A stretch of DNA of 64,000 nucleotides from Kordiimonas gwangyangensis DSM 19435 = JCM 12864 (GCF_000375545.1 NZ_AQXF01000001.1:901617-965616), one strand, 5' to 3'; counted from the first letter of the stretch, positions 25,078-35,283 are shown. Notes: generated from the sequence alone by a model not told the origin. Translations and numbers: made by a program.

Positions 25078-26088
25078 CTAGCGCACACGAAACTCCACCT
25101 TCTGTTTCCGGGCGTCCTCGCCTTCCCGGGTTACGGTCAGGTCGCCAGTCCAGATGCCCGGCGTGAAGCCATCATCCGGGCGCTTGCGACCGATGAACTG
25201 GTAGTAAAACTGCTTCCCGTCATCGAGTGTTACTTCCTGCTCCACAAATATTTCGCCTTTGGGGTCCTTGATGCGCAGGTGCCACGTGTCGCCGGTCTCG
25301 GTGAACATGGCGCGGGCGGTCATCACAAGAGCGGGGCTATCGTGGTCAACCTCCGCCACTCCTGCTTCCCAAACGGTTTCCCTGCTGGGTGGGGCTGTGT
25401 TGATGCTGAGGTCAAAAAGCGTGATGGGCTCGTAAGGGATGTCCACGGCCCACAGGATAGGGCCACTGGCGTCGCAGTGGTCATTCATGCGGCTACTGTC
25501 AAAGGGGTCAATCACGTCACCGGCGCGCCGCAGGGTATAGTGAAGGTGCGGGTATTCGGTCTGGCCCGACAGGCCGATTTCTCCGACCTTCTGCCCTTTT
25601 GTGACGGTGTCACCCTGACGAACGGTGATGCTGCCTTTCTTGAGGTGGCAATACTGGCTTTCATCACCGTTTTCATGGGCGATTACGATGCCGTTGCCAC
25701 ATTCCTGGTCTTCGACGGCGTCATCACCCGTTTGTCGCACCGAAATATCATCCACACCGTCACGTAGGCGCAGAACGCGACCGTCCTGGACCGAGAGCAC
25801 ATCCACACCTTCTTGCATGCGGCCAAGGTCATTCACGGCGATATCGGTGCCCTTGTGGCCCGACTGCGTATGGGCACCGCACAGATAGTCACGCGCCTCA
25901 CCTGCCGTGCCGTGGTCCACATAGCGCGCGACCCAGCAATCGTCGCCCAGCGTACAGGCAACAGGGAAGGCAAGGCCGTTCGGGTTTTGGGGTGGCGCGC
26001 TTTTGCTTTTTTCACCGCAGCCGGAAAGGATCAGGGGCACAAAGGCAAGCGCAGCTAAGAGGTGATGTTTTCTTGAGCGGCTTGCCAT
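25078..26088 (-). CDS. M23-family metallopeptidase lipoprotein
   Basis: An exported zinc peptidase or scaffold of the LytM fold. Signal peptide with lipobox LSGC (Cys24). Zinc ligands are visible in GHKGTD (His and Asp of HxxxD) and HLHY (second motif), separated by the usual ~110 residues; GDTVTKGQKVGEIGLSG is the family's beta-sheet core. The C-terminal 120 residues form an extra beta-rich domain. M23 enzymes cut peptidoglycan peptides. The start lies 14 bases after the hisE stop on the same strand with GGGAG upstream, so it may be carried on the his transcript. The longer frame to 26163 overlaps hisE and is rejected. Confidence 0.88.
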   Translation of the reverse strand: MASRSRKHHLLAALAFVPLILSGCGEKSKSAPPQNPNGLAFPVACTLGDDCWVARYVDHGTAGEARDYLCGAHTQSGHKGTDIAVNDLGRMQEGVDVLSVQDGRVLRLRDGVDDISVRQTGDDAVEDQECGNGIVIAHENGDESQYCHLKKGSITVRQGDTVTKGQKVGEIGLSGQTEYPHLHYTLRRAGDVIDPFDSSRMNDHCDASGPILWAVDIPYEPITLFDLSINTAPPSRETVWEAGVAEVDHDSPALVMTARAMFTETGDTWHLRIKDPKGEIFVEQEVTLDDGKQFYYQFIGRKRPDDGFTPGIWTGDLTVTREGEDARKQKVEFRVR

Positions 26089-26101
26089 GTGCTGTCTCCC
26101 T

Positions 26102-26428
26102 TTATGGTGTGCGGCTTGCCTTCTCTTCGAGGCCGGAGAGGCCTTCACGGCGTGCGAGCTCAACTGCTACATCGCCGAGCGAAAGGCCACGCGCATGGAG
26201 GAGCACCATCAGGTGAAAGAGGAGATCCGCGCTTTCCGCAACAAGCTCCCCATTGTCACTGGCGGCGACTGCCATGGCTGTCTCAACCGCTTCTTCACCC
26301 ACCTTCTGCGCGATCTTTTTGTCACCTTTATGGTAAAGCCGCGCGACATAGCTTTTTTCCGGGTCTGCGGATTTGCGCTCCTCAAGCAGCGCCTCAAGCT
26401 TCGCCAAGGTCTCAAGCGTGTGTGTCAT
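26102..26428 (-). CDS. hisE: Phosphoribosyl-ATP pyrophosphatase HisE
   Basis: Catalyses the second step of histidine synthesis, PR-ATP to PR-AMP plus pyrophosphate. The all-alpha MazG-like fold is shown by [17 protein letters not shown] (metal-binding EExxE-type helix) and [14 protein letters not shown]. Length 108 is typical of a stand-alone HisE; HisI is not in this cluster. ATGA overlap with hisF. Confidence 0.95.
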   Translation of the reverse strand: MTHTLETLAKLEALLEERKSADPEKSYVARLYHKGDKKIAQKVGEEAVETAMAVAASDNGELVAESADLLFHLMVLLHARGLSLGDVAVELARREGLSGLEEKASRTP

Positions 26429-27192
26429 GCCACTGTCTCCCGTACCGGAATGCCGGCCGCGGCCATATGGGCCTTGGCCTCGGCAATGGTATAGTCGCCG
26501 AAGTGGAAAATCGAGGCGGCGAGCACAGCGGACGCATGTCCGTCCCGCACGCCTTCCACGAGGTGATCAAGCGTGCCCACGCCGCCCGATGCGATCACGG
26601 GGATTGGCACTGCGTCCGAGATTGCACGCGTCAGCTCAATGTTGAAGCCTTCGCGGGTGCCGTCCCGGTCCATGCTCGTGAGCAGGATTTCACCGGCGCC
26701 TAACCGCGCGGCTTCCTTGGCATATTCCACCGCGTCAATGCCCGTGGCGGTGCGGCCACCGTGGGTGAATACTTCCCATTTGCCGGGCGCGACCGCCTTG
26801 GCGTCCACAGCGACAACGATGCACTGCGCGCCAAATTTCTCCGACAGCTCGCCAATAAGCGCGGGGCGGTTGACGGCTGCGGTCATGACAGAGACTTTGT
26901 CCGCGCCCGCGAGCAGCAGTTTGCGTACATCTTCCGCCGTGCGCACACCACCACCGACCGTGAGCGGCATGAAACAGGCTTCAGCCGTGCGGCTGACGAC
27001 ATCCAGAAGGATATCGCGCCGTTCAGATGAGGCGGTGATATCAAGGAAGGTAAGCTCATCAGCGCCCGCGGCGTCATAAACACGGGCTTGCTCCACCGGG
27101 TCACCGGCGTCAACAAGGTCAACGAAGTTCACGCCTTTGACGACACGGCCATCCTTCACATCAAGGCAGGGGATAATGCGGGCTTTCAGCAT
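26425..27192 (-). CDS. hisF: Imidazole glycerol phosphate synthase cyclase subunit HisF
   Basis: Forms the synthase with HisH, closing the imidazole ring with ammonia delivered through its barrel and releasing AICAR. Catalytic Asp residues are in CLDVKDG (D11) and SMDRDGT (about D130); phosphate-binding GGG and ASGGVG motifs are present. 255 residues, full length. Overlaps hisA by 7 bases and hisE by 4. Confidence 0.97.
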   Translation of the reverse strand: MLKARIIPCLDVKDGRVVKGVNFVDLVDAGDPVEQARVYDAAGADELTFLDITASSERRDILLDVVSRTAEACFMPLTVGGGVRTAEDVRKLLLAGADKVSVMTAAVNRPALIGELSEKFGAQCIVVAVDAKAVAPGKWEVFTHGGRTATGIDAVEYAKEAARLGAGEILLTSMDRDGTREGFNIELTRAISDAVPIPVIASGGVGTLDHLVEGVRDGHASAVLAASIFHFGDYTIAEAKAHMAAAGIPVRETVA

Positions 27193-27908
27193 TTGGCGAC
27201 CCCCAGCGCGGCCTTCAGGTCAAGCCGCCCGTCATAGATGGCGCGGCCGGTGACCACACCCTCAAGGTTACCCGCCGATTTGACCGCGTGGATATCGTCA
27301 ATATCCTTCACACCACCCGAGGCAATCACCGGGATCGATACCGCGTTTGCGAGCAGGGATGACGCACCCGCGTTCACACCCGTCAGCGTGCCGTCACGGT
27401 CGATGTCGGTGTGGATGATGGCGGTAACACCAGCGTCCTCGAACTTCATCGCAAGTTCGGTGACTTCCAGCTCGCTTGCCTCTGCCCAGCCTTCAACGGC
27501 GACCATGCCGCCCTTGGCGTCAATGCCAACCGCGATCTTGCCGGGGAACAGTTTGCAGGCTTCCTTGACGAGCTCCGGGTTCTTGACCGCGAGAGTGCCG
27601 AGGATAAGGCGCGAAATGCCTGCCTCCAGCCAGCGTTCCATGGTGGCAATGTCCCTGATGCCGCCGCCCAGTTGCACGGGCACGTCTGTGGCCTTCAGGA
27701 TGGCTTCCACAGCCGCCGCATTCACCGGCTCACCCGCGAAGGCGCCATTGAGGTCCACCAGATGCAGCCAGGTGCAGCCCGCGTCCACAAACTCCTTCGC
27801 TTGTGCGGCAGGGTTATCGTTAAAGACCGTGGCGGCATTCATGTCGCCCTTATACAGGCGCACGCAGTTGCCGTCCTTGAGGTCAATGGCGGGATAAATC
27901 GTGATCAT
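27186..27908 (-). CDS. hisA: ProFAR isomerase HisA
   Basis: A (beta-alpha)8 barrel performing the Amadori rearrangement of ProFAR to PRFAR. General acid/base Asp residues are in PAIDLKDG and [15 protein letters not shown] and ASGGVKD bind the phosphates. I chose ATG 27908, which overlaps the hisH stop as ATGA, giving 240 residues; three extra residues would come from 27917. Confidence 0.97.
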   Translation of the reverse strand: MITIYPAIDLKDGNCVRLYKGDMNAATVFNDNPAAQAKEFVDAGCTWLHLVDLNGAFAGEPVNAAAVEAILKATDVPVQLGGGIRDIATMERWLEAGISRLILGTLAVKNPELVKEACKLFPGKIAVGIDAKGGMVAVEGWAEASELEVTELAMKFEDAGVTAIIHTDIDRDGTLTGVNAGASSLLANAVSIPVIASGGVKDIDDIHAVKSAGNLEGVVTGRAIYDGRLDLKAALGVAKC

Positions 27909-28561
27909 GGCTGCCACTCCAGAAAGGCTGCGAGAAGGGCGAGGCCGACAGCCTGGCTCTTCTCCGGGTGGAACTGGGTGCCGACAATATTGTCGCGCCC
28001 GACGATGGCGGTTACTCGCCCGCCGTGTTCGGTGGTGGCGAGGAGCGCATCGTCTGTCGTCAGCTTCATATGATAGCTGTGCACAAAATAGGCGTGGTCA
28101 CCGGGCCTGATGTGTTTGCACACCGGGTGCGCGGCGCCCGCGGGTGTCAGCGTCAGCTCGTTCCAGCCCATGTGCGGAATTTTGAGGGCGGGGTCAGATG
28201 GGATCATCTGTTCCACCACGCCGTCAATCCAGCCAAAACCTTCATGCACCCCGTGTTCATGGCCTTCATGCGCTGTAAGCTGCATGCCCACACAAATACC
28301 AAGGAAGGGTTTGCCTGCTTCCAGCACAGCTTCTTCGATGGTATCAGCGAGGCCTTCGATGGCCATAAGTCCCCGGCGGCAGTCGCCGTAAGCGCCTACG
28401 CCCGGCAGCACAATACGGTCGGCTTTCGCGATGAGTTCCGGCCGGTCGGTCACAATAATCTTGCGGTCAAGGCCGCTATCAAGTGCAGCCCGCGTCAGCG
28501 CCTTTTCGGCAGAACGCAGGTTGCCCGAGCCATAATCAACGATGGCAACGGTTTCTGTCAT
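27905..28561 (-). CDS. hisH: Imidazole glycerol phosphate synthase glutaminase subunit HisH
   Basis: Class I glutamine amidotransferase supplying ammonia to HisF. The nucleophile Cys is in LGICVGMQL, and the His-Glu pair in [10 protein letters not shown]. Length 218. Located between hisB and hisA, with ATGA coupling to hisA. Confidence 0.97.
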   Translation of the reverse strand: MTETVAIVDYGSGNLRSAEKALTRAALDSGLDRKIIVTDRPELIAKADRIVLPGVGAYGDCRRGLMAIEGLADTIEEAVLEAGKPFLGICVGMQLTAHEGHEHGVHEGFGWIDGVVEQMIPSDPALKIPHMGWNELTLTPAGAAHPVCKHIRPGDHAYFVHSYHMKLTTDDALLATTEHGGRVTAIVGRDNIVGTQFHPEKSQAVGLALLAAFLEWQP

Positions 28562-28578
28562 CTTTGGTCCCCGAAAGA

Positions 28579-29178
28579 TTAGAGGCTGCCGCCGAGCGTG
28601 CCTTTGGTGGACGGGACAGCATCTGCCTTGCGCGGGTCAATCTCCGTCGCGGTGCGGAGCGCACGGGCAAGCGCCTTGAAGCTGCTTTCAATGATGTGGT
28701 GATTATTCACACCGTAAAGATTTTCCACATGAAGCGTCACACCAGCGGCGAACGCAAAGGCGCGGAAAAACTCCTCAAAGAGCTCCGTATCCATCTCGCC
28801 GATCTTGTCGCGGCTGAAGTCCACCTTCCATACAAGGAAAGGACGGCCGGAGATATCGATCGCAGCGCGGGTAAGCGTCTCGTCCATCGGGATATAGGCA
28901 CTGGCGTAGCGCGTGATGCCCTTCATGTCGCCCAGCGCTTTTTTAACCGCAGTACCGATCACGATGCCGCAGTCTTCCGTGGTGTGGTGACCGTCAATGT
29001 GCAGGTCGCCCTTGGCGCGCAGGGTGATATCCATCAGCGAATGTCGCGACAGCTGTTCGATCATATGATCAAGAAAACCAATGCCGGTATGGACATCGTA
29101 CGAACCCGTACCGTCCAGATTTACCGTCACGGAGATTTCAGTCTCCTTGGTCTTTCTTTCACATGATGCCGTGCGCAT
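28579..29178 (-). CDS. hisB: Imidazoleglycerol-phosphate dehydratase HisB
   Basis: Dehydrates imidazole glycerol phosphate in histidine synthesis. Metal-binding motifs are all visible: [19 protein letters not shown], and HHIIES near the end. At 199 residues it is the monofunctional form without the phosphatase domain. First gene of hisBHAFE, divergent to hslV. Confidence 0.97.
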   Translation of the reverse strand: MRTASCERKTKETEISVTVNLDGTGSYDVHTGIGFLDHMIEQLSRHSLMDITLRAKGDLHIDGHHTTEDCGIVIGTAVKKALGDMKGITRYASAYIPMDETLTRAAIDISGRPFLVWKVDFSRDKIGEMDTELFEEFFRAFAFAAGVTLHVENLYGVNNHHIIESSFKALARALRTATEIDPRKADAVPSTKGTLGGSL

Positions 29179-29206
29179 TCTTTGCTCCGATTGCGTATTG
29201 AGGCGC

Positions 29207-29220
29207 GAAAACCAGTTTTC
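29207..29220. promoter_or_regulatory. Small palindrome upstream of hisB
   Basis: GAAAAC-CA-GTTTTC, a perfect 6 bp inverted repeat 29 bases before the hisB start. Possible operator; no factor can be named. Confidence 0.3.
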
Positions 29221-29299
29221 ACGCCGGTTTCAAGTCCCTATGCCTTTAGGGTTAAAGTGCCTGAAACGCAAGGCTTTATGGGCCTTTTCCGCCTATTTG

Positions 29300-29328
29300 C
29301 TTGTAACCGCCCCGTTCGGTTCATATAT
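29300..29328 (+). promoter_or_regulatory. Possible RpoH (heat-shock) promoter of hslVU
   Basis: CTTGTAA (29300-29306) and CATATAT (29322-29328), 15 bases apart, resemble alphaproteobacterial sigma-32 elements (CTTG-type -35 and CxxATxT-type -10). hslVU is a known heat-shock operon. Match is partial. Confidence 0.4.
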
Positions 29329-29371
29329 CCTTTCGCAAAGACAAAGAGCGCAAAAGGAAAACTAATCTCCC

Positions 29372-29956
29372 ATGACCCAGTTCAATTCGGAACTCCCCAC
29401 ATGGCATGCCACCACCATCTGCAGCGTGCGCAAAGGCGACAAGGTTGTGATCGCCGGTGACGGCCAGGTGTCGGTTGGTGACACGGTAATGAAGGCCAAT
29501 GCGCGCAAGGTGCGGCATTTGGCGGGCGGCAAGGTGATTGCCGGTTTCGCCGGTGCGACCGCAGACGCCTTCACGCTGTTCGAGCGCCTTGAGGCCAAGC
29601 TTGAACGCCACCCCGGCCAGCTTGCCCGCGCCTGTGTGGAGCTCGCGAAAGACTGGCGCACGGACAAATACCTGCGTCAGCTTCAGGCCATGATGATCGT
29701 GGTTGATGAAGGCACCAGCCTTGTGGTCACCGGTAATGGTGACGTGCTGGAGCCCGAGCACGGCGTGGTCGCCATCGGCTCCGGCGGGAATTATGCGCTT
29801 GCCGCTGCGCGCGCGTTATACGACCAGGACCTGAGCGCTGAAGACATCGCGCGCAAGGCAATGAAGATCGCGGCCGATATCTGCGTCTATACCAACAATA
29901 ATATTGTGGTCGAGACGATGGACGCGACCACCAAGAAATCCGACAGTCAGGAGTAA
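29372..29956 (+). CDS. hslV: ATP-dependent protease peptidase subunit HslV
   Basis: Threonine peptidase forming the double hexamer core of HslVU (ClpQY). After a 13-residue propeptide (ending WHA) comes Thr14 in TTICSVR, the N-terminal nucleophile after processing. [17 protein letters not shown]-type motif and [14 protein letters not shown] are conserved. 194 residues. ATG follows a ribosome site and lies 2 bases before hslU's region: hslU starts right after its stop. Confidence 0.97.
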   Translation: MTQFNSELPTWHATTICSVRKGDKVVIAGDGQVSVGDTVMKANARKVRHLAGGKVIAGFAGATADAFTLFERLEAKLERHPGQLARACVELAKDWRTDKYLRQLQAMMIVVDEGTSLVVTGNGDVLEPEHGVVAIGSGGNYALAAARALYDQDLSAEDIARKAMKIAADICVYTNNNIVVETMDATTKKSDSQE

Positions 29957-29958
29957 CT

Positions 29959-31269
29959 ATGTCCAATTTTTCCCCGCGGGAGATTGTCTCCGAGCTCGAC
30001 CGTTTCATCATCGGCCAATCGGACGCGAAGCGTGCCGTGGCTGTGGCGCTGAGGAACCGCTGGCGCCGTCAGCAGCTTGACGGCCAGATGCGTGACGAGG
30101 TGCTGCCGAAGAACATCCTGATGGTGGGGCCCACGGGTGTCGGCAAGACCGAGATTTCCCGCCGCCTCGCCAAGCTTGCCGAAGCGCCGTTCATCAAGGT
30201 TGAAGCCACCAAGTTCACCGAGGTCGGCTACGTGGGCCGCGATGTTGAACAGATCATTCGTGATCTGATTGAAAATGCGATCCTGATGCTGAAGGAAAAG
30301 CGCCGCAAGGAAGTGGCTGCGAAGGCGGAAATCCACGCCGAGGAGCGCGTGCTTGATGCGCTTGTGGGTAACGGCGCGGGTGACGCCACGCGCCAGAAGT
30401 TCCGCAAGATGCTGCGTGAGGGCGAACTGGCGGACAAGGAAATCGAGCTTGATGTGGCAGACACTTCCAGCCCGTTCCCCCAGTTCGATATTCCCGGCAT
30501 GCCGGGCGCCAGCATGGGCATGGTCAATCTGGGTGACATGTTCGGTAAGGCCATGGGCAGCCGCAAGGTGAAGAAACGCCTGAAGGTCGCGGAAGCCTAT
30601 GAAGTGCTGATGGCCGAAGAGGCCGACAAGCTGGTGGACGAAGAATCTGTGACCCGCGACGCCATCAGCCTTGTGGAGAACCACGGCATTGTCTTCCTCG
30701 ATGAGATTGACAAGATCTGCGCGCGGCAGGACGTGCGCGGTGGTGACGTGAGCCGCGAAGGCGTGCAGCGTGATCTGCTGCCGCTGATTGAGGGCACCAC
30801 GGTTTCCACGAAATACGGCGCGGTGAAGACAGACCATATCCTGTTCATCGCCTCGGGTGCCTTCCATCTGGCGAAGCCATCGGACCTGCTGCCCGAACTA
30901 CAAGGCCGCTTACCGATCCGGGTCGAGCTCCGTCCGCTCACGGAAGAAGACTTCAAGCGCATCCTCACCGAGCCTGACTATAGCCTCATCCGCCAGTATG
31001 TGGCGCTGATGGGCACCGAAGACCTGACGCTTGAGTTCACCGACGACGGCATTGACGAAATCGCCCGCATCTCCGCCCACTTCAACGAGACGGTCGAAAA
31101 CATCGGCGCCCGCCGCCTGCATACGGTGCTTGAAAAAGTGCTGGAGGAAGTGAGCTTCACGGCATCCGACCAGAGCGGCACAACCATCAAGGTGGACGCA
31201 GCCTTTGTCACCAAGAACATGGGTGAAATGGCGGTAAAGGACACCGACCTTTCGAAGTTCATCCTTTAA
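29959..31269 (+). CDS. hslU: HslU unfoldase ATPase
   Basis: AAA+ ring that unfolds substrates and feeds HslV. Walker [10 protein letters not shown] (about 54-62), Walker [10 protein letters not shown], an inserted I-domain between them, sensor motif [10 protein letters not shown], and a C-terminal SKFIL tail that docks into HslV pockets. 436 residues, full length. Starts 2 bases after the hslV stop. Confidence 0.97.
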   Translation: MSNFSPREIVSELDRFIIGQSDAKRAVAVALRNRWRRQQLDGQMRDEVLPKNILMVGPTGVGKTEISRRLAKLAEAPFIKVEATKFTEVGYVGRDVEQIIRDLIENAILMLKEKRRKEVAAKAEIHAEERVLDALVGNGAGDATRQKFRKMLREGELADKEIELDVADTSSPFPQFDIPGMPGASMGMVNLGDMFGKAMGSRKVKKRLKVAEAYEVLMAEEADKLVDEESVTRDAISLVENHGIVFLDEIDKICARQDVRGGDVSREGVQRDLLPLIEGTTVSTKYGAVKTDHILFIASGAFHLAKPSDLLPELQGRLPIRVELRPLTEEDFKRILTEPDYSLIRQYVALMGTEDLTLEFTDDGIDEIARISAHFNETVENIGARRLHTVLEKVLEEVSFTASDQSGTTIKVDAAFVTKNMGEMAVKDTDLSKFIL

Positions 31270-31289
31270 GGCACACAGAAAGTTTCATG

Positions 31290-31328
31290 ACGCCCCAACT
31301 GCCCGGTGGACGCCGCGCATTGGGGCGT
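31290..31328 (+). terminator. Probable terminator of hslVU
   Basis: ACGCCCCAA and TTGGGGCGT pair over 9 bp with a 21-base loop; followed by a short T/A stretch. Located 20 bases after the hslU stop. Confidence 0.5.
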
Positions 31329-31371
31329 TATAGTTTCTGGCGAGAACAGACAAGCAAGCGGAGAGCATTTC

Positions 31372-31749
31372 ATGGCGTATGACGAGAATAATATTTTTGC
31401 GCGCATCCTGCGGGGCGAGATTCCGTGCAAGAAGGTCTATGAGGATGATTTCGCGCTCGCCTTCCATGACATCAACCCGCAGGCGCCCGTGCATGTGCTG
31501 GTGATCCCGAAGGGGCCTTATGTCTCCATGGCGGATTTCACGGCACACGCGCCGGAGGAGCTTGTTGTGGGTTTCATGCGTGCGGTCGGCAAGACGGCGG
31601 ATGAGCTTGGGCTGGTGGAGCCGGGGTACCGCACGCTTGCAAACGCGGGTGAGCACGCGCACCAGGAAGTGCCGCACCTTCATATTCACATCTTTGGTGG
31701 CAAGCCGCTTGGCCCCATGCTCATCAAGGGCTGGGAAGGCACGATCTAA
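31372..31749 (+). CDS. HIT-family protein (HinT-like)
   Basis: A 125-residue histidine-triad hydrolase. NNIFARILRGEIPCKKVYEDDFALAFHDINPQAPVHVLVIPK is the classic N-terminal region and HQEVPHLHIHIFGG contains the HxHxH triad. HinT proteins hydrolyse phosphoramidates of adenylates. ATG 31372 is chosen as the conserved N-terminus; the frame is open from 31306. Confidence 0.93.
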   Translation: MAYDENNIFARILRGEIPCKKVYEDDFALAFHDINPQAPVHVLVIPKGPYVSMADFTAHAPEELVVGFMRAVGKTADELGLVEPGYRTLANAGEHAHQEVPHLHIHIFGGKPLGPMLIKGWEGTI

Positions 31750-31763
31750 AGCCTTCAGGCTTT
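31748..31763. terminator. Bidirectional hairpin between convergent genes
   Basis: AAAGCC-TTCA-GGCTTT, a compact stem-loop directly between the HIT gene and the Trm112-family gene, overlapping both stop regions. A/T flanks on both sides allow termination in both directions. Confidence 0.5.
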
Positions 31764-31941
31764 AAAGCTCACGCGCCTCGTCGGTCAGCAGGATCGGGAT
31801 ACCGTCCCGGATCGGGAAGGCGAGGTTTGCGGCCTTGCTGACAAGTTCCTGGCGTTCGGCGTCATACTCAAGACGCTGTTTGGTGACAGGGCAGACAAGA
31901 ATTTCAAGAAGCTTGGGGTTGGTGCTGCTGCGCTCGCTCAT
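31762..31941 (-). CDS. Trm112-family (YcaR-like) protein
   Basis: A 59-residue gene easily missed because of its size. The translation starts [20 protein letters not shown] and ends [31 protein letters not shown] and [11 protein letters not shown] are the hallmark blocks of the Trm112/YcaR family. One Cys of the usual zinc set remains. These small proteins support methyltransferases or other enzymes. It precedes no gene closely on its 3' side; upstream lies the Lon-domain gene on the same strand, 13 bases away, so they form an operon. Confidence 0.9.
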   Translation of the reverse strand: MSERSSTNPKLLEILVCPVTKQRLEYDAERQELVSKAANLAFPIRDGIPILLTDEAREL

Positions 31942-31954
31942 GGGTTCGCTCCGT

Positions 31955-32620
31955 CTAGTGGGCGGCTGATGGGCCGTCGCCCCTCATGCTGCTTGTCGCT
32001 GCCATCGTCAACAGGTTTCTGAGAAGCGCCGAGCGCATATAAACCGTTTCGGCCTCCAAGAGCGCCTGTTTCTCCGCTGCGCTGAAGGGCACGATCATCG
32101 AGAGCGTGTTGACGAGGATATCATCAGGTGCTTCGGCGATGGCGCTGAAATCAGCGTCCAGCCCCTTGAGGTCAAGGAAGGCCTTGAGCGAGGTGAACAG
32201 CTCCTCCCGCTCCACAGTCGTGGTTTTGCCGCCGCCCCATGGGTCGTCCGCGAAGGGAGCCCAGTTGGCGCGCACCTGCCGGTAGGGTGTGGTGACGCTC
32301 AGTTCTTCCTCCACTTCGAAGCGGGAAATGCCCTTGAGGCGGATGAGGAAACGGCCATCGCCGGTTTCCTTGAGCTCCGAGATCATACCTACGCAGCCGA
32401 CGTCAAAAAGCTCTGGCTTTTTGCTGTCGTCATCCTTGTGACGGGGTTGGATCATGCCGATAAGCTTGTGGCCGCTTTCCGCGTCGCGCACCATTTTAAG
32501 GTAACGCGGCTCAAAAATGTTGAGCGGCAGGCTCGCGCCCGGCAGCAGCATAACGCCCGAGAGCGGAAAAACAGGGATGACGGACGGCAACTCTGGAAAG
32601 TTATGCTCTTGGTCCGTCAC
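31955..32620 (-). CDS. Lon N-terminal-domain protein
   Basis: A 221-residue stand-alone version of the substrate-binding N domain of Lon protease: [34 protein letters not shown] is diagnostic. There is no AAA+ or protease domain, so it has no protease activity of its own; function in bacteria is not settled. Lies between the CnoX-like gene (10 bases upstream) and the Trm112-family gene. Confidence 0.92.
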   Translation of the reverse strand: MTDQEHNFPELPSVIPVFPLSGVMLLPGASLPLNIFEPRYLKMVRDAESGHKLIGMIQPRHKDDDSKKPELFDVGCVGMISELKETGDGRFLIRLKGISRFEVEEELSVTTPYRQVRANWAPFADDPWGGGKTTTVEREELFTSLKAFLDLKGLDADFSAIAEAPDDILVNTLSMIVPFSAAEKQALLEAETVYMRSALLRNLLTMAATSSMRGDGPSAAH

Positions 32621-32629
32621 ACCGGGCTC

Positions 32630-33571
32630 CTAGCTGAACAATACGGAAGACAGGCGGCGCCTGTACTTCACGGTGAAGGGGTCCGCAGGTCCCTGCGCTT
32701 CAAAAAGCTTCAGGAGCTGCTTGCGTGCCGCATCGTCGTTCCATTCACGCTCGCGCATGATAATGCCTAGGAGCGCTTCAGCGGCTTTGTCGAGCTTGCC
32801 CTGACCCTGATAGGCAAGCGCGAGGTTATAGCGCGCCTCATGGTTCTGCGGATTGGCATCCACCTCCGCTTCAAGTGCGGCCGCGTCACCGGCTCCTTCC
32901 GCTTCCGCGGCGAGGTTCAGCGCCGTTTGTATACGCGCCACACGCTCTTTCAGTTTAGCGTCCTCGACAGCATTTAGATCGACCGATGCAAGGATTTCAC
33001 CGGCCTGCTCACCCTGGCCCAGTTTGAGCGACGCTTCGGCGATACCGATCAGGGCATGCACATTGCCTTCATCATATTCCATGATGCGCTGGTAAAGCTG
33101 GCCGGCTTGCATGTATTCGCCCGCGTCCATCAACTCATCAGCGTGCGCGAGAGCCTCCGCGAGCGGGTTCTCCTCCTGGCCACCACCGGCACCGCCGGAC
33201 ATTTTCACCAGCTGGTCGATAAACTGCTTGAGGTGTGACGGCGGCACAGCGCCCTGGAAGCCGTCCACCGGCTGGCCCTGCCAGAAGGCAAGCACTGTCG
33301 GCAGGCTCTGGACCTGAAGCTGGGCGCATAGGGTCTGGTTTTCGTCGGCATTCACTTTCACAAGGGCAACAGCGCCGCCTGCGGCCTTCACCGCGGCTTC
33401 AAGTGCAGGCATCAGCTGTTTGCACGGCCCACACCAGTCAGCCCAGAAATCGACAATGACCGGACGGGTGCGCGACGCCTTGATAACGTCGTCGCCGAAG
33501 CTGCGGATGTCCGCATCCTTGATCATGTCTGTATCCGGGGCCATTGCCCCATTGCCGACGATAGGTTCCAT
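32630..33571 (-). CDS. CnoX (YbbN)-like thioredoxin/TPR co-chaperone
   Basis: An N-terminal thioredoxin domain with WADWCGPCKQL (an intact CGPC site, unlike the SQHC of E. coli CnoX), followed by about 170 residues of TPR-like helices. CnoX proteins hold unfolding proteins under oxidative stress and pass them to chaperones. Start chosen at ATG 33571 (MEPIVG...); the frame is open to 33649 and another Met at 33601 is possible. First gene of a group with the Lon-domain and Trm112 genes. Confidence 0.88.
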   Translation of the reverse strand: MEPIVGNGAMAPDTDMIKDADIRSFGDDVIKASRTRPVIVDFWADWCGPCKQLMPALEAAVKAAGGAVALVKVNADENQTLCAQLQVQSLPTVLAFWQGQPVDGFQGAVPPSHLKQFIDQLVKMSGGAGGGQEENPLAEALAHADELMDAGEYMQAGQLYQRIMEYDEGNVHALIGIAEASLKLGQGEQAGEILASVDLNAVEDAKLKERVARIQTALNLAAEAEGAGDAAALEAEVDANPQNHEARYNLALAYQGQGKLDKAAEALLGIIMREREWNDDAARKQLLKLFEAQGPADPFTVKYRRRLSSVLFS

Positions 33572-33696
33572 TCTACTACTCTTGCTAAACAGTGACAGCA
33601 TGGCGGGCCATACCCGCTTTTGGCGACCATAGGCGGTCGCGCCGGTCAATTCTAGTGGCGAATGATGAAAATTTCTTGGCCGCCGGGCCGCTTTCT

Positions 33697-34227
33697 TTAT
33701 TCGCCGTCAAAGTTCACGAGCACTGCTTCATAGCCGCAGGCCCGTACAAAAGTCATCAGATCATCAGGCTTGATCGCGGTTGTTGCGGCGTTATGGAGCG
33801 GGTGAATATTGATAAGCTCTGCATCAAGCAGGGCGCTATCTATGGCGAAGACAAGAGGAGGCGTCCCGCCGCCTTCTACCCGCGCATTAAAAAGACCAAA
33901 AGGTGTGACAGAACCAGGCTTTACACCGAGATAATCCTGCAGGCTGTCCGCGCTGCCAAACGAAAGGCGGCTCAGGCCGATGGCGTCGGCAAGTGAGGCA
34001 AGGTCCACCTTGCGGCTTTCTTCAATGGTGACAAGCGCACGGCGCTTCTTCTTGTCCCGCACAAAAAGGTTTTTGGTGTGGGCACCGGGCATGCCGCCGT
34101 CTGCGCTGACGCGTGCCACCTGCGCCTCCTCGACAGTGAAAACCGGGTCGTGACGGTAGGTTAGGTGCTGGATGCCAAGCTGGTCAAGGAAGGCCAGAAG
34201 GGACTGCTTGTCAGGGTGCGATTCCAT
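33697..34227 (-). CDS. Prolyl-tRNA editing protein (ProXp-ala/YbaK family)
   Basis: A 176-residue trans-editing deacylase that clears mischarged Ala-tRNA(Pro), of the free-standing INS-domain family. Visible motifs: GAHTKNLFVRDKKKR with the conserved Lys, GVKPGSVTPFGLFN, and HPLHNAATTAI near the end. Monocistronic on the minus strand. Confidence 0.9.
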   Translation of the reverse strand: MESHPDKQSLLAFLDQLGIQHLTYRHDPVFTVEEAQVARVSADGGMPGAHTKNLFVRDKKKRRALVTIEESRKVDLASLADAIGLSRLSFGSADSLQDYLGVKPGSVTPFGLFNARVEGGGTPPLVFAIDSALLDAELINIHPLHNAATTAIKPDDLMTFVRACGYEAVLVNFDGE

Positions 34228-34329
34228 CGAATTTTTCCATCAAATAGTGGTCAGCCGAACCGGGTTTCCAGTAAAACATAAATGATTTCATGGCGTTGAC
34301 GCAATTTCATAAAAAAATAAAAAAAGGTG

Positions 34330-34357
34330 TTGCAAAGGGAAAGCGGATAGCTATTAT
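34330..34357 (+). promoter_or_regulatory. Promoter of tRNA-Gly
   Basis: TTGCAA (34330-34335) and TATTAT (34352-34357), 16 bases apart, about 63 bases before the tRNA gene. Between them and the tRNA is a small GNRA-capped hairpin (CAGCC-GCAA-GGCTG, 34395-34408). Confidence 0.5.
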
Positions 34358-34419
34358 CCCGCCACGCAGACGGCACCGCCGCCTGTTACCCCTACAGCCG
34401 CAAGGCTGTTACGCGATGA

Positions 34420-34494
34420 GCGGGCGTAGCTCAGGGGTAGAGCATAACCTTGCCAAGGTTAGGGTCGTGAGTTCGAATCTCATCGCCCGCTCCA
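34420..34494 (+). tRNA. tRNA-Gly(GCC)
   Basis: Acceptor stem GCGGGCG pairs with CGCCCGC; D-arm GCTCAGGGGTAGAGC, anticodon loop CTTGCCAAG with GCC anticodon, and the T-arm GTTCGAATC are all present. Discriminator T and encoded CCA follow (75 bases in total). Confidence 0.97.
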
Positions 34495-34519
34495 TCTTCT
34501 CCCTCGGGGGAAATGCGGA

Positions 34520-34545
34520 AAAGGCCGTCCCTCGGGGCGGCCTTT
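34520..34545 (+). terminator. Rho-independent terminator after tRNA-Gly
   Basis: AAAGGCCG and CGGCCTTT pair over 8 bp with a 10-base loop, followed by a T-rich stretch. It also faces the end of the convergent gene at 34585. Confidence 0.75.
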
Positions 34546-34584
34546 CGTGTTTCTGCAGTTTTCAAAACATAAGTCTTCAAACCA

Positions 34585-35268
34585 TTAGCGCGGCGTGAAG
34601 TAGCGCACCATGCCGGCATCCGGCTCGCTCAGGAACTGCAACCACTTAAGCAAATTGTTCCGATCGGCATATACCCGAAGCTTTTGCGGATACCAGTTAA
34701 AGGCATACCGAACATTTTCTTTCAGGATTTCACGCTCCTTCACGGTCATGAAGTCATAAAGAAGAATGCCGAAATGGATCCGCTCTGACATGGCGTAGGG
34801 CGCCATGGGGGCCACCTCGATGGACTTCTGCCAGGACTGTACCGCATCGGCATAATGCGCGGGCCCCTGCAGGTATCGTGCGCGGGTCAGCAAAAGCCAC
34901 CCGTACGCATCGATGGGTGCGATACTGAGCGCTTGAACCAGTTCACGCTCTGCACCCGCGTATAGTTTGGCCTTGGCTTCATCACCTTCGGCACTTTGGG
35001 CTTTGGCTAGAAAGGCAAGGGCGAGCTCAATACGCGACTTGGGGCGATCAGCGAAGCCGAGCGCGGCTGTGCGCGTGCTTTCGACCATCTCGATTGTGGG
35101 CAGGTCGGGCACGGCGCCGCTTCGCAGCAACTTCGCACTTTCATTCCCCGGCACGCGTGACAGCTCAGACATCAGTTGCGGTAGCGCAAAGGCCAGCATC
35201 ACAAGGGACGACAGGCCGATCAGTGCGGTCATCATGCGTTTGCGAGGGGATATTTTGCTACGGCGCAT
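34585..35268 (-). CDS. Membrane-anchored TPR-like protein, unknown function
   Basis: A 227-residue protein with an N-terminal transmembrane segment (about residues 12-32), then a helical domain with tetratricopeptide character (AERELVQALSIAPIDAYGWLLLTRARYLQG). Probably periplasmic scaffold. No enzyme motif. Last gene of the acyl-CoA ligase/SlyX/DUF1289 group on the minus strand. Confidence 0.7.
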   Translation of the reverse strand: MRRSKISPRKRMMTALIGLSSLVMLAFALPQLMSELSRVPGNESAKLLRSGAVPDLPTIEMVESTRTAALGFADRPKSRIELALAFLAKAQSAEGDEAKAKLYAGAERELVQALSIAPIDAYGWLLLTRARYLQGPAHYADAVQSWQKSIEVAPMAPYAMSERIHFGILLYDFMTVKEREILKENVRYAFNWYPQKLRVYADRNNLLKWLQFLSEPDAGMVRYFTPR

Positions 35269-35283
35269 CGAAAATCCAGCTGG